Part shown: positions 55,215 through 62,927 of the stretch, piece by piece | Numbering within the stretch: the first letter of the stretch is position 1 | Layout: each line of letters opens with the position of its first letter | NCBI RefSeq assembly: GCF_023716865.1 | Contig: NZ_CP092417.1 | Coordinates: forward strand, 2,024,001 to 2,088,000 | DNA length: 64,000 bases | Direction: 5' to 3' | DNA from: Endozoicomonas sp. SCSIO W0465 | Lineage (GTDB): Bacteria > Pseudomonadota > Gammaproteobacteria > Pseudomonadales > Endozoicomonadaceae | Notes under the pieces: model-generated | What the model was told of the DNA's origin: nothing | Database searches by the model: none | Seen by the model: only the letters and a program-made list of their open reading frames with translations | Position numbers and translations under genes: made by a program

Positions 55215-56158
55215 TGGCCAAGTCACCGGATAATGAACATCTGATAGTTGTTCGTCGGGGGCGTGGTTCAGACGGCGATGGGCACCACGGTGGTAGCTGG
55301 AAAGTGGCTTTTGCCGATTTTGCCATGGCCATGATGGCGCTGTTCCTGGTGCTCTGGCTGGTAGCTGCCACCACACCTGTGCAAAAGGAAGCCATTGCCA
55401 CCTATTTTTCTGATCCGGGATTTTTCAACCGGGTTAGCAGTAACACACCGGTGGAGATGCAGGGCGACTACTCAATATTACGGGGACTGCCCGTGCAGAT
55501 ACGGCCTACGCCCTCCGGAATGACGGGTATGGAGATGGCCGGTCAGAACGCTAACACCGCCGACGGAATCGCTGCCATTGTGCTGGCATTATCGAAACTG
55601 CCAAAAGAACAGGCCGATGCGGCAAAAGAAATTCAGCTGCGGATCTGGCCCAGAATGATTCTTATGAGCCTGGTTCAGGATAAGGCCGGCCCCATGTTTC
55701 CATCGGGCAGCAGCCAGCTGGTACCATTTTATGAAGATTTGTTGATTGCCCTGGCTCCGGTTCTGGCCAAGCTGCCCTTCAAAATCATTATTACCGGGCA
55801 CTCCGATGGCGTGATTGGTTCCGATCTTAACACCAGCATAGAACCCAACCGGATAAACTGGGAACTTTCCGGACAACGGGCGGAAACGGTGAGGGAAGTC
55901 ATTGTTTTCACCGGCGTGCCGGAAGATCAGGTGATGCTATTAGTCGCCATGGGGGCTAACCAGCCTATCCGGGGGTTGAATCCGGATTCAGGATTAAACC
56001 GCCGGGTCGACTTTATGCTGGTTCCCCGACAAGATGCCAAAGCCTTGCGTCAGGAGTTCCGGCATAAAGAAAAGACCTCATCTCCGGTTCCTTCATCAGA
56101 CATGAAAAAAGCCATCCAGCAGGCCTGGGATAACCGTTACCCGCAGCCTTCGAAGTGA
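55214..56158 (+). CDS. motB: Flagellar stator protein MotB (LafU-like), proton type
   Basis: 314 residues. One membrane helix with the proton-binding aspartate, Asp35, in SWKVAFADFAMAMMALFLVLWL. The C-terminal OmpA-type peptidoglycan-binding domain has IIITGHSDGVIGSDL and NRINWELSGQRAETVREV. The sequence around the helix resembles proton-driven rather than sodium-driven stators. It overlaps motA by one base and is the last flagellar gene; the next genes are convergent after 20 bp. Confidence 0.95.
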   Translation: MAKSPDNEHLIVVRRGRGSDGDGHHGGSWKVAFADFAMAMMALFLVLWLVAATTPVQKEAIATYFSDPGFFNRVSSNTPVEMQGDYSILRGLPVQIRPTPSGMTGMEMAGQNANTADGIAAIVLALSKLPKEQADAAKEIQLRIWPRMILMSLVQDKAGPMFPSGSSQLVPFYEDLLIALAPVLAKLPFKIIITGHSDGVIGSDLNTSIEPNRINWELSGQRAETVREVIVFTGVPEDQVMLLVAMGANQPIRGLNPDSGLNRRVDFMLVPRQDAKALRQEFRHKEKTSSPVPSSDMKKAIQQAWDNRYPQPSK

Positions 56159-56178
56159 ACTGCCGTTAGTACATGGTA

Positions 56179-57522
56179 TTATCCCGGTGACCGGGGCAGC
56201 ACTAACTGTACCTGCAGCCCCCCCATGGCACTGGAAGCAAGGGCAAGAGAGCCCTGATAGCTATGGGCAATCTCCTGAACAATATCCAGCCCAAGGCCTG
56301 AACCCGGGACCTGTTCATCCATACGAACCCCGCGCTTCATAACCTTGTCCATTTCTTGCGGTGTCAGCCCCTGACCATTGTCGTCAATATAAATAGACAA
56401 CTGATGCTCCTGCTTAACCCCGTGAACCCTGATCAGGCCTGCAGACCACTTAAAGGCATTTTCAATCACATTACCAAGAATCTCTTCCAGGTCACGCTCT
56501 TCGACCGTAACCCAGACATGATCATCCAGCTCATTCACCAGCACCACATGACGATGGGCGTATACCTTGTCAAACGCCAGGGTAATAGCGTCCACCACGG
56601 CAGCCGGGCAGGAGCGGGCCGCCAGAATTCGGGCAGAGCCAGCCATTCTGGCCCGCCCAAGATGGTAATTGATTCGGTTCTCCAGCTGTTCAATGGCCGT
56701 CAGGAATGCCGGCCGGTATGAATCGGGCAACGTCGCAACCTCATTAACCAGAATGGCCACTGGCGTTTTCAGCGCGTGAGCCAGGTTTCCGGTGTGATGA
56801 CGGGACCGCTCCAGCAACTCGGCATAATGAAACAGCAGCCGGTTGAGGTCATCCACCACCGGCTGAACCTCTTTGGGGTACTGCCCCAGCAGGCGGTCAA
56901 TCCGGCCATCATGGACCGATTGCAAATCCTCTTTAAGCATCGCCATAGGCCGCAGGGACCAGCGGGTTTGCAACGCAATAAACAGCAGGGAGCTGAAAGC
57001 AACCACTGCCAGGGCAATCAACATGCCTCCGGTTAACACGTCGTAAGTTTCGTCGGTCGGCTGACTGTCAACGGCCACCGTTGCCTTGATCATTGCCCCG
57101 CCAGCACCCAACGATAATTGACGCTCATTGAATATCAGCGCCTGATAGTCGGGCTCTTCCCCCTGACCAATATCAAACCGGGCATCCCACAAGGATCGGG
57201 AGCGTAGCACACTGTTCTCTGTTTCTACCTGCCAGTACCAGCCACTGTATGGCTTACGAAAGCGGGGATTAGAGAGCAGTCCCTTCATAGACAGTTGACC
57301 ATCCGCTTTCAGACCAACAAAAGCGGTAATTTCGTCCAGATAGAGTTCGGTCTGCTCCGTCAGCTGGGCATAAAGATAGTTGTGTACCACCCGTGGTATG
57401 AACAGCCCGGCGGCAATCAAAACCATTGAGAGCCAGATAAATGCGCCCAGTAATAAACGGTAGCGAAGGGAGTGCTGAAGAACAAAGTTACGTAAGCTGA
57501 CCAAGCCGATACCCCAGTCCAC
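56179..57522 (-). CDS. Sensor histidine kinase, PhoQ/QseC-like
   Basis: 447 residues. Two membrane helices (about residues 22-45 and 190-212) bracket a periplasmic sensor region of about 145 residues. A HAMP-like linker leads to the H-box NLAHALKTPVAILVNE, with the phospho-accepting His. The ATP-binding N-box NVIENAFKWS and G-boxes DDNGQGL and GSGLGLDIV follow. It overlaps the response regulator gene by 35 bases, so the two are coupled. The signal is unknown; related systems next to PepSY genes sense divalent cations or peptides. Confidence 0.9.
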   Translation of the reverse strand: MDWGIGLVSLRNFVLQHSLRYRLLLGAFIWLSMVLIAAGLFIPRVVHNYLYAQLTEQTELYLDEITAFVGLKADGQLSMKGLLSNPRFRKPYSGWYWQVETENSVLRSRSLWDARFDIGQGEEPDYQALIFNERQLSLGAGGAMIKATVAVDSQPTDETYDVLTGGMLIALAVVAFSSLLFIALQTRWSLRPMAMLKEDLQSVHDGRIDRLLGQYPKEVQPVVDDLNRLLFHYAELLERSRHHTGNLAHALKTPVAILVNEVATLPDSYRPAFLTAIEQLENRINYHLGRARMAGSARILAARSCPAAVVDAITLAFDKVYAHRHVVLVNELDDHVWVTVEERDLEEILGNVIENAFKWSAGLIRVHGVKQEHQLSIYIDDNGQGLTPQEMDKVMKRGVRMDEQVPGSGLGLDIVQEIAHSYQGSLALASSAMGGLQVQLVLPRSPG

Positions 57523-58150
57523 GAACCGTTCTAATGACGTCCGGGCTTATTTTGCTGCGAATCCGCCGGATAAACACCTCTATGGTATTGGAGTCCCGAT
57601 CAAAGTCCTGCCGGTAAATATGCTCAACCAACTCCGAACGGGAAATCACCCGTCCCTGGTTATGCATCATATAGCCCAGCATTTTCAGCTCCAGTGCGGT
57701 GAGCTTCACCGGCTGCCCCTGCCAATAAACAGACGATGTCCTTGTGTCGAACATCAGGTCACCGGAAGTCAGAACGGGAGAAGCCTGACCATTGCTCCGG
57801 CGAATCTGAACCCTGAGCCGGGCCACCAGTTCGGCCATTTGGAAGGGCTTGCAAAGATAATCATCCGCACCGGCATTCAACCCTTCAATACGGTCATGAA
57901 GGGAGTCCCTCGCACTGAGAATAATCACTGGCAGGCAGCTGTTTTGCTCCCTCATTGCCCGAAGAATACTGAGGCCATCCAGCTTTGGCAGGCCAAGATC
58001 AAGCACGACGGCATCAAAACTCTCTTCTGTCACCTGATACAGAGCGTCAATACCATCGCAGGATGATTCCGCCAGCCATCCAGCGTGCTCAATGGCCTCA
58101 ACGATCTGCTGGTTAAGAACCGGCTCATCTTCAACAATCAGAATTTTCAT
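57488..58150 (-). CDS. OmpR-family response regulator, PhoP/QseB-like
   Basis: 220 residues. The receiver domain has the phospho-accepting Asp in DAVVLDLGLPKLDGLS (about Asp51), the acidic pair EDE near the start and the Lys in YLCKPFQMAEL. The C-terminal winged helix has TALELKMLGYMMHNQGRVISR and TIEVFIRRIRSKI. Operon order is PepSY protein, regulator, kinase. The overlap with the upstream PepSY gene is four bases. Confidence 0.93.
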   Translation of the reverse strand: MKILIVEDEPVLNQQIVEAIEHAGWLAESSCDGIDALYQVTEESFDAVVLDLGLPKLDGLSILRAMREQNSCLPVIILSARDSLHDRIEGLNAGADDYLCKPFQMAELVARLRVQIRRSNGQASPVLTSGDLMFDTRTSSVYWQGQPVKLTALELKMLGYMMHNQGRVISRSELVEHIYRQDFDRDSNTIEVFIRRIRSKISPDVIRTVRGLGYRLGQLT

Positions 58151-58464
58151 GGGTTCTGCCTGACGACGGTTTCCAGATTTGCCCCTTCCACCTCAATAAT
58201 CCTCAGGGTTTTAGCCTCCAGCTCAACTTCGATAATACGACCATCATCCTGTAATAGGCGCAACTCGTAATACCAGTTCAGCCAGTCCTGCTCCAGCTCT
58301 ACCCGAACAATCCGGCCATGAAACTGCCTGCTGATCGCATCGACCAGTTGCTGATAACTGACCGCATCACCGCGCTTAACGACACTGAGAGGCTTGCTGT
58401 CAGCTTGGCCCCACAGTGGCAAGAAACCGGTGGCTATGACCAGCAAGAAGGTGAGCATTTTCAT
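58147..58464 (-). CDS. PepSY-domain periplasmic protein
   Basis: 105 residues with a signal peptide (MKMLTFLLVIATGFLPLWGQADS). The PepSY repeat spans LSVVKRGDAVSYQQLVDAIS to IIEVELEAKTLRIIEVEG. It is the first gene of the regulator-kinase operon. PepSY proteins often modulate proteases or kinases in the periplasm. It is divergent from a second PepSY gene. Confidence 0.85.
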   Translation of the reverse strand: MKMLTFLLVIATGFLPLWGQADSKPLSVVKRGDAVSYQQLVDAISRQFHGRIVRVELEQDWLNWYYELRLLQDDGRIIEVELEAKTLRIIEVEGANLETVVRQNP

Positions 58465-58524
58465 TTGAACATGCGGCTCATAGAAATTAGAATCCTGACG
58501 AATTCTGAACAGGAGAGTGGCATA

Positions 58525-58836
58525 GTGTATTCCCTGGTATGCCGATGGAAAAGCATTAGATCGTTATTACTGGCCAGTAGCACCTTTGCCTCCATCGCCC
58601 TTGTGGTCATCCAACCATCGCAGGCCATTGCACTGGAAGAAAAATCCCCCATATCCATTCTGGAAGTGGTCAATCGGGCTACTGAAAACGGGTATAGCGA
58701 TATTCGTGAGATAGAGCTTTCAAGCGGTGGCAAGGTGTATGAACTGGAGGCACATGACCGCCACGGACAGGAAGTGGAAATAACAATTGATGCGACAACC
58801 GGCGTTATTCTCAAGGTGGAAAAAGAGAACGAATAA
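58525..58836 (+). CDS. Second PepSY-domain protein, divergent from the first
   Basis: About 103 residues from GTG 58525, which leaves a signal-like segment (SIRSLLLASSTFASIALVVI) near the N-terminus; an ATG at 58471 is an alternative. The PepSY domain runs from ISILEVVNRATENGYSDIREIELSSGGKVYELEA to ITIDATTGVILKVE. With this start there is a 60-bp divergent promoter region shared with the first PepSY gene. The reading frame is open much further upstream, but that lies on top of the other gene. Confidence 0.8.
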   Translation: MYSLVCRWKSIRSLLLASSTFASIALVVIQPSQAIALEEKSPISILEVVNRATENGYSDIREIELSSGGKVYELEAHDRHGQEVEITIDATTGVILKVEKENE

Positions 58837-58844
58837 TCAGAGAT

Positions 58845-58868
58845 ATCGGGCATTGTAAAATGCCCGAT
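58845..58868. terminator. Hairpin between convergent genes
   Basis: A perfect 10-bp stem (ATCGGGCATT / AATGCCCGAT) with a 4-nt loop lies midway between the PepSY stop (58836) and the stop of the OB-fold gene (58878). There is no T tract on either side, so termination would be weak; position suggests a two-way terminator. Confidence 0.5.
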
Positions 58869-58877
58869 TGGTGATCA

Positions 58878-59249
58878 TTACAGTACCTGAACCCGGTCAA
58901 CCTCGAATTCTTCCTTCCAGGCTTCGTATTCACCGAACAGGCGCAGGCGAGTCTGTTCATTGATGCTTTGACCCAGATAGATATCATCATCCAAATCAAT
59001 CACTATTTCAGACTGACCATCTGATAACAGAAATTTACCATTAGCCAGTTGTCGTACGATTTTACCTTCGATGATGGCATTCTGTTCACCGATGGTCATC
59101 TTCTGCAGCGTTACCAGGGGGGTCAGATCCACCGGACCGTTAAAATGCATAGGATGTGGTTGACCATGCCCGTCATTATAACCATCAGCCAGAGCCAGAG
59201 AAGGCAGCAGGATAACAGAAGTAGCAAGGGCAATAATTGTCTTACGCAT
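58878..59249 (-). CDS. YgiW/BOF-family periplasmic OB-fold protein
   Basis: 123 residues from ATG 59249 with a signal peptide (MRKTIIALATSVILLPSLALA). The domain has the BOF pattern: GPVDLTPLVTLQKMTIGEQNAIIEGKIVRQLANGKFLLSDG, then IVIDLDDDIYLGQ. In E. coli, ygiW lies next to qseBC and takes part in stress tolerance, so its place beside this two-component pair is meaningful. Confidence 0.87.
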   Translation of the reverse strand: MRKTIIALATSVILLPSLALADGYNDGHGQPHPMHFNGPVDLTPLVTLQKMTIGEQNAIIEGKIVRQLANGKFLLSDGQSEIVIDLDDDIYLGQSINEQTRLRLFGEYEAWKEEFEVDRVQVL

Positions 59250-59258
59250 AATGAACAC

Positions 59259-59647
59259 TCCATCTATGTTCGTTTTGATGGAAGCTATTACAACCGCCCG
59301 GGGCTTAATGATTCATGAAAACCCCGTTCATCTGCCGTTCATCATGGTGTTGTTAACATAATTACCAAGCGTTAATGCTTTTTTTATAAGGCTATCTTCT
59401 TGTCCCCCTGCATTAACGAAGATACCTGGTTATCCAGGAAAGTGCTTCCCCATACACTTTGCCTTTTTCTTTCTTTTCAGAAAACCTCAACTTTTTTTGT
59501 GCACAGCCTTAGACTTTGTATGAAGCGAATATCTGGGCAATTTCAAATAGAATAAAAAAACCGGTATCAGCGATACCATTTTCCACGTTCACTTTAATTA
59601 CCATTTGTGGCTTATAGAAATCCTGCCCTTTCAGGCAGGGCACTATT
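59259..59647. other. Gap before the composite repeat
   Basis: About 390 bp of AT-rich sequence without a convincing gene. It should contain the promoter for the BOF gene. A hairpin CCTGCC...GGCAGG near 59620-59637 is visible without a T tract. Confidence 0.3.
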
Positions 59648-60052
59648 GCAGGAAAGCGCTAAAATCCATACAGCCAACCCCCTCGTTCCCATGCTCTGCG
59701 TGGGAATGCATACCGGAGCCTGACGGATGGGAAACAATTTGCTTGTGTCCGGAATCATGAGAGTTTAATGGGAGGGCCACAGTTGCACAGAGGCTCGGTA
59801 TGCATTCCCACGGAGGAGAGGTTGTCGCAAAACCCTCCGGACACCTCGTTCCCACGCTGTGCGTGGGAATGCATACCGATCCTGCCACAAATACCATACT
59901 CGCATGGAGCCCCCGAAAACCCTACCAGGCAGTGGCTCTTTCTCATGCTGCCAGATCCGTATGCATTCCCACGCGGAGCCTGGGAACGAGGATTTGCGAC
60001 ACTCTCCAGACCGTGGGAACGAGGGGGGATATATGGGTATTAGCGCTTACCA
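59648..60052. repeat. Composite repeat block: type B unit followed by an inverted type A unit
   Basis: The left edge AAAGCGCTAA and the right edge TTAGCGCTTA are inverse. The first half (59648-59820) carries CTCGTTCCCATGCTCTGCGT and the core CCGGAATCATGAGAGTTTAA. The second half (59842-59998) is a type A core in reverse orientation, with the same palindromes and CTTTCTCATGCTGCCAGATC. The flank GTCGCAAAACCCTCCGGACAC is shared with the flgC-flgD copy. Confidence 0.85.
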
Positions 60053-60064
60053 GCACTATTCTGA

Positions 60065-61201
60065 TTACCTGGTCAGCGCAGTTTTGCTACCATCAGCATG
60101 CCACTGATAAACAACAAAGCTGAAGTCCTTCAGGTCACCTTTGCCATCAAAACCAAGATCACCTGTTGGTGTTTTGAAGTTATTAGCACGCAGGCTACTA
60201 GCAACTTTCTCAGGATCTTCACTGGCCGTCAGCTTCATGCCATCCGCCATGACCTTCACCGCAGAGTAAGCAGGGAAGACAAATGGGCCGGAAGGATCTT
60301 CACTTTTGGCCTTGAATGCTTCGACCAGCCTGGCATTGGCCGGATCCTGGTCAAAGCTCTTGGGCAGAGTCACCAGCAGGCCTTCTGAAGCGGCGCCGGC
60401 AATGGCAGAAATATCCTTGTTGCCAACACCTTCAGGCCCCATGAACTTAACGTCCAGACCTTTTTCAGCACTCTGACGCAAAATCAGACCCAACTCAGGG
60501 TGATAACCACCGTAATAGACGAAGTCAACATTTTCTTTCTTGAGCTTGGCAATCAGGGCTGAGAAGTCCTTATCGCCAGCAGTCACACCTTCATACAAGG
60601 CAACGTTAATGCCCGCTTTCTTAACTTCGTCACGAACGCTGGAAGCCAGGCCTTCACCGTACTGCTGCTTATCGTGAATTACGGCCATTTTCTTTGGCTT
60701 CACGGCGTTAATGATGTATCTGGCAGCCGTTGGTCCCTGCATACTGTCCAGGCCAATGGTTCGGAAAATCAGCTCATAGCCACGGGTAGTGATGTCCGGA
60801 CTGGTTGAGGCGGCGGTGATCATCAAGACACCTTCATCTTCATAAATATCAGAAGCTGGCTGAGTAGATGAGGAACAGAGATGGCCGACAACAAAACGAA
60901 TATCGTCGTTTACAATTCTATTGGCTACCGCTACGGCTTGCTTGGGATCACAGGCGTCATCATAGACAACCGCTTCCAGTTCCTTGCCGTTGACACCACC
61001 AGCCTTGTTGATCTGCTCAATGGCCATTTTGGCGCCAATGAACTGCATATCGCCGTACTGGGCAACCGGTCCGGTGACCGGGCCGGCCAGGGCAATTTTA
61101 ATGCTATCGTCTGCAGAGGCGATTGATGCACTGCCCAGAGCTGCGGTACCCGCTAAAACAGCCGTTAAGACAGCCATTTTCCTGTTAAATGATTTCAGCA
61201 T
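60065..61201 (-). CDS. Branched-chain amino-acid ABC transporter, periplasmic binding protein (LivK-like)
   Basis: 378 residues from ATG 61201, after an AGAG site; a GTG at 61210 is in frame. Signal peptide: residues up to about 30, ending ASIASA. The Peripla_BP_6 fold shows IKIALAGPVTGPVAQYGDMQFIGAKMAIEQINKAGGVNG near the N-terminus and ADGMKLTASEDPEKVASSLR near the end. No permease or ATPase genes lie beside it, so it is an orphan binding protein or serves a distant transporter. Confidence 0.92.
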   Translation of the reverse strand: MLKSFNRKMAVLTAVLAGTAALGSASIASADDSIKIALAGPVTGPVAQYGDMQFIGAKMAIEQINKAGGVNGKELEAVVYDDACDPKQAVAVANRIVNDDIRFVVGHLCSSSTQPASDIYEDEGVLMITAASTSPDITTRGYELIFRTIGLDSMQGPTAARYIINAVKPKKMAVIHDKQQYGEGLASSVRDEVKKAGINVALYEGVTAGDKDFSALIAKLKKENVDFVYYGGYHPELGLILRQSAEKGLDVKFMGPEGVGNKDISAIAGAASEGLLVTLPKSFDQDPANARLVEAFKAKSEDPSGPFVFPAYSAVKVMADGMKLTASEDPEKVASSLRANNFKTPTGDLGFDGKGDLKDFSFVVYQWHADGSKTALTR

Positions 61202-61423
61202 GTCAGTCACTCTTTATTGTTATTTTTCCAGCCTGAATTCACAGAGCGTTCGTCCGGGAGGAGTACTCCCCCCAACACTCAAACCTGAGCCAGAGACTTG
61301 GCAAAGCGAAGGCCGCGAAGCTTTTTTATTATTAGCAATAGCTATATTAAGGTTTTTTTCTATTCATTCCAGCCCCATGCTACGGTTTTTTGTGAAAATC
61401 CGGCGTTTGGTGTTTTATTCTCA

Positions 61424-62098
61424 TCACCTGGCTGTCATTGTTTTGACCCCATCGTTGGTGCCCAACAGCAGCACATCAGCGGGTCGACAGGCAAACAGAC
61501 CATTGGTCACCACGCCAACAATCCCGTTTATCTGTTGTTCCAGTTCAACCGGGTTCAGAATCTTCATATTCCAGACATCCAGAATCACATTACCATTATC
61601 GGTCACAACGCCTTCGCGATAGGCGGGATCACCTCCCAGTTTCACCAGCTCCCGGCCAACATGGCTGCGCGCCATGGGAATAACTTCCACGGGCAATGGG
61701 AATTCACCCAGCACACCAACAGCCTTGCTTTCATCGGCAATGCAGATGAACTCTCTGGCGACCGCCGCAATAATTTTCTCACGGGTCAGTGCGGCACCAC
61801 CACCTTTAATCAGGTGAAGATGCTCGTTGGTTTCATCAGCACCATCAACGTAAAAACGCAGGTCAGACACCGTATTCAGATCATAGACGGGAATACCGTG
61901 GGCCTTCAGTTGCCTGGTAGATGCCTCAGAGCTGGATACACAGCCATCAAAATCATCCTTGTACTCAGCCAGCGCATCAATAAAAAAGCGTGCAGTAGAG
62001 CCGGTGCCAATACCAATCACCATATCTTTTTCAAGATGTGGCAGGATATATTGCAGTGCGGCTTCAGCCGTGGCCTTCTTGAGCTGATCCTGATTCAT
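61424..62098 (-). CDS. rpiA: Ribose-5-phosphate isomerase A
   Basis: Interconverts ribose-5-phosphate and ribulose-5-phosphate in the pentose phosphate pathway. 224 residues. Family motifs: IGIGTGSTARFFIDALA, DGADETNEHLHLIKGGGAALTREKI and the end VVTNGLFACRPADVLLLG. It is divergent from ilvA, the arrangement seen in Pseudomonas and related gamma-proteobacteria. Confidence 0.96.
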   Translation of the reverse strand: MNQDQLKKATAEAALQYILPHLEKDMVIGIGTGSTARFFIDALAEYKDDFDGCVSSSEASTRQLKAHGIPVYDLNTVSDLRFYVDGADETNEHLHLIKGGGAALTREKIIAAVAREFICIADESKAVGVLGEFPLPVEVIPMARSHVGRELVKLGGDPAYREGVVTDNGNVILDVWNMKILNPVELEQQINGIVGVVTNGLFACRPADVLLLGTNDGVKTMTAR

Positions 62099-62260
62099 AA
62101 GTTTACCTATAGACTGCCAAGCATAATATTTCGGAAGACAGATAAAATAAAATGGCTTTTCCGGAATGTAAATCCCACTATTTCTTTTTCGGAGTGAACA
62201 TTACCACCTGATCGACACTATGTATGAAATGTCCTGATGGGCCTGTGTATTCCGTGAGCC

Positions 62261-62428
62261 CTAGGAGCCTGTCGGACTTAAGGCTGTCCTACTGCGGTTG
62301 CGATAAATTGGTCTAAAAATTCCTGCTTCTTCGTCAAATAGCCCTGCTATTCTCCTCAGAATCAGAAATTTTTATCCTCAATTTCTCGCAATCCTCGCTA
62401 CGGACGCTTAAGTCCGACAGGCTCCTAG
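62261..62428. mobile_element. MITE-like element with perfect 22-bp inverted ends
   Basis: 168 bp. The ends (62261-62282 and 62407-62428) are exact inverses beginning CTAGGAGCCTGTCGG. If the CTAG at each end is a target duplication, the element proper starts GAGCCTGTCGG. No reading frame inside. The interior has further inverse parts (AAAAATTCCTG..., ...CAGAAATTTTT) and could fold as one long hairpin. Confidence 0.75.
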
Positions 62429-62612
62429 TGCAGAAAAGCGCTAATACCTATACAGCCAGACCCCTCGTTCCCATGCTCTGTGTGGGAATGCATACCGGAG
62501 CCTGCCAGATGCAAAACAATCTATTTATGCCCGGAATCATGAGAGTTTAATGGAGACCCACAGTTCCACAGAGGCCCGGTATGCATTCCCACGGGGGACC
62601 GTAGGAACGAGG
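62429..62612. repeat. Composite REP unit, type B, between rpiA and ilvA
   Basis: It begins AGAAAAGCGCTAATACC, has the left palindrome CTCGTTCCCATGCTCTGTG, the core CCGGAATCATGAGAGTTTAA and the right palindrome GTATGCATTCCCACGGGGG. It is the same type as 59648-59820 and adjoins the right end of the 168-bp element. Confidence 0.85.
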
Positions 62613-62927
62613 TGCATTTTCTGCCATCCTCGCAACGGGCGCTATTCTCGGTCAGCCTCCTGGTACCTGCTGAATCAGCAGGTGTTCTGTCTGGTGAGCC
62701 ATTATCCGATAAACCATCCATCATTATTGCCTCTTATCTGGTCAAAGCGTGAGCCTCAACGGGCCAATGACGGAATGTAGATGACTATTGCATGTTTACA
62801 AGGGGGATTCTGCGTTCATTGGGTTGGGTACTGTCGCACAGCACGGTAAGATACACTCGTTTAACATTACCCCTTATGCATTGGCTGAACTCAAAATAAC
62901 GCAACCATTAAATACCAGCAGGACAGC
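62613..62927. other. Gap upstream of ilvA
   Basis: 315 bp without a convincing gene. It should include the ilvA promoter and any leader; no clear attenuator or riboswitch is apparent. A ribosome site (AGGA at 62920-62923) precedes the ilvA start. Confidence 0.35.
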
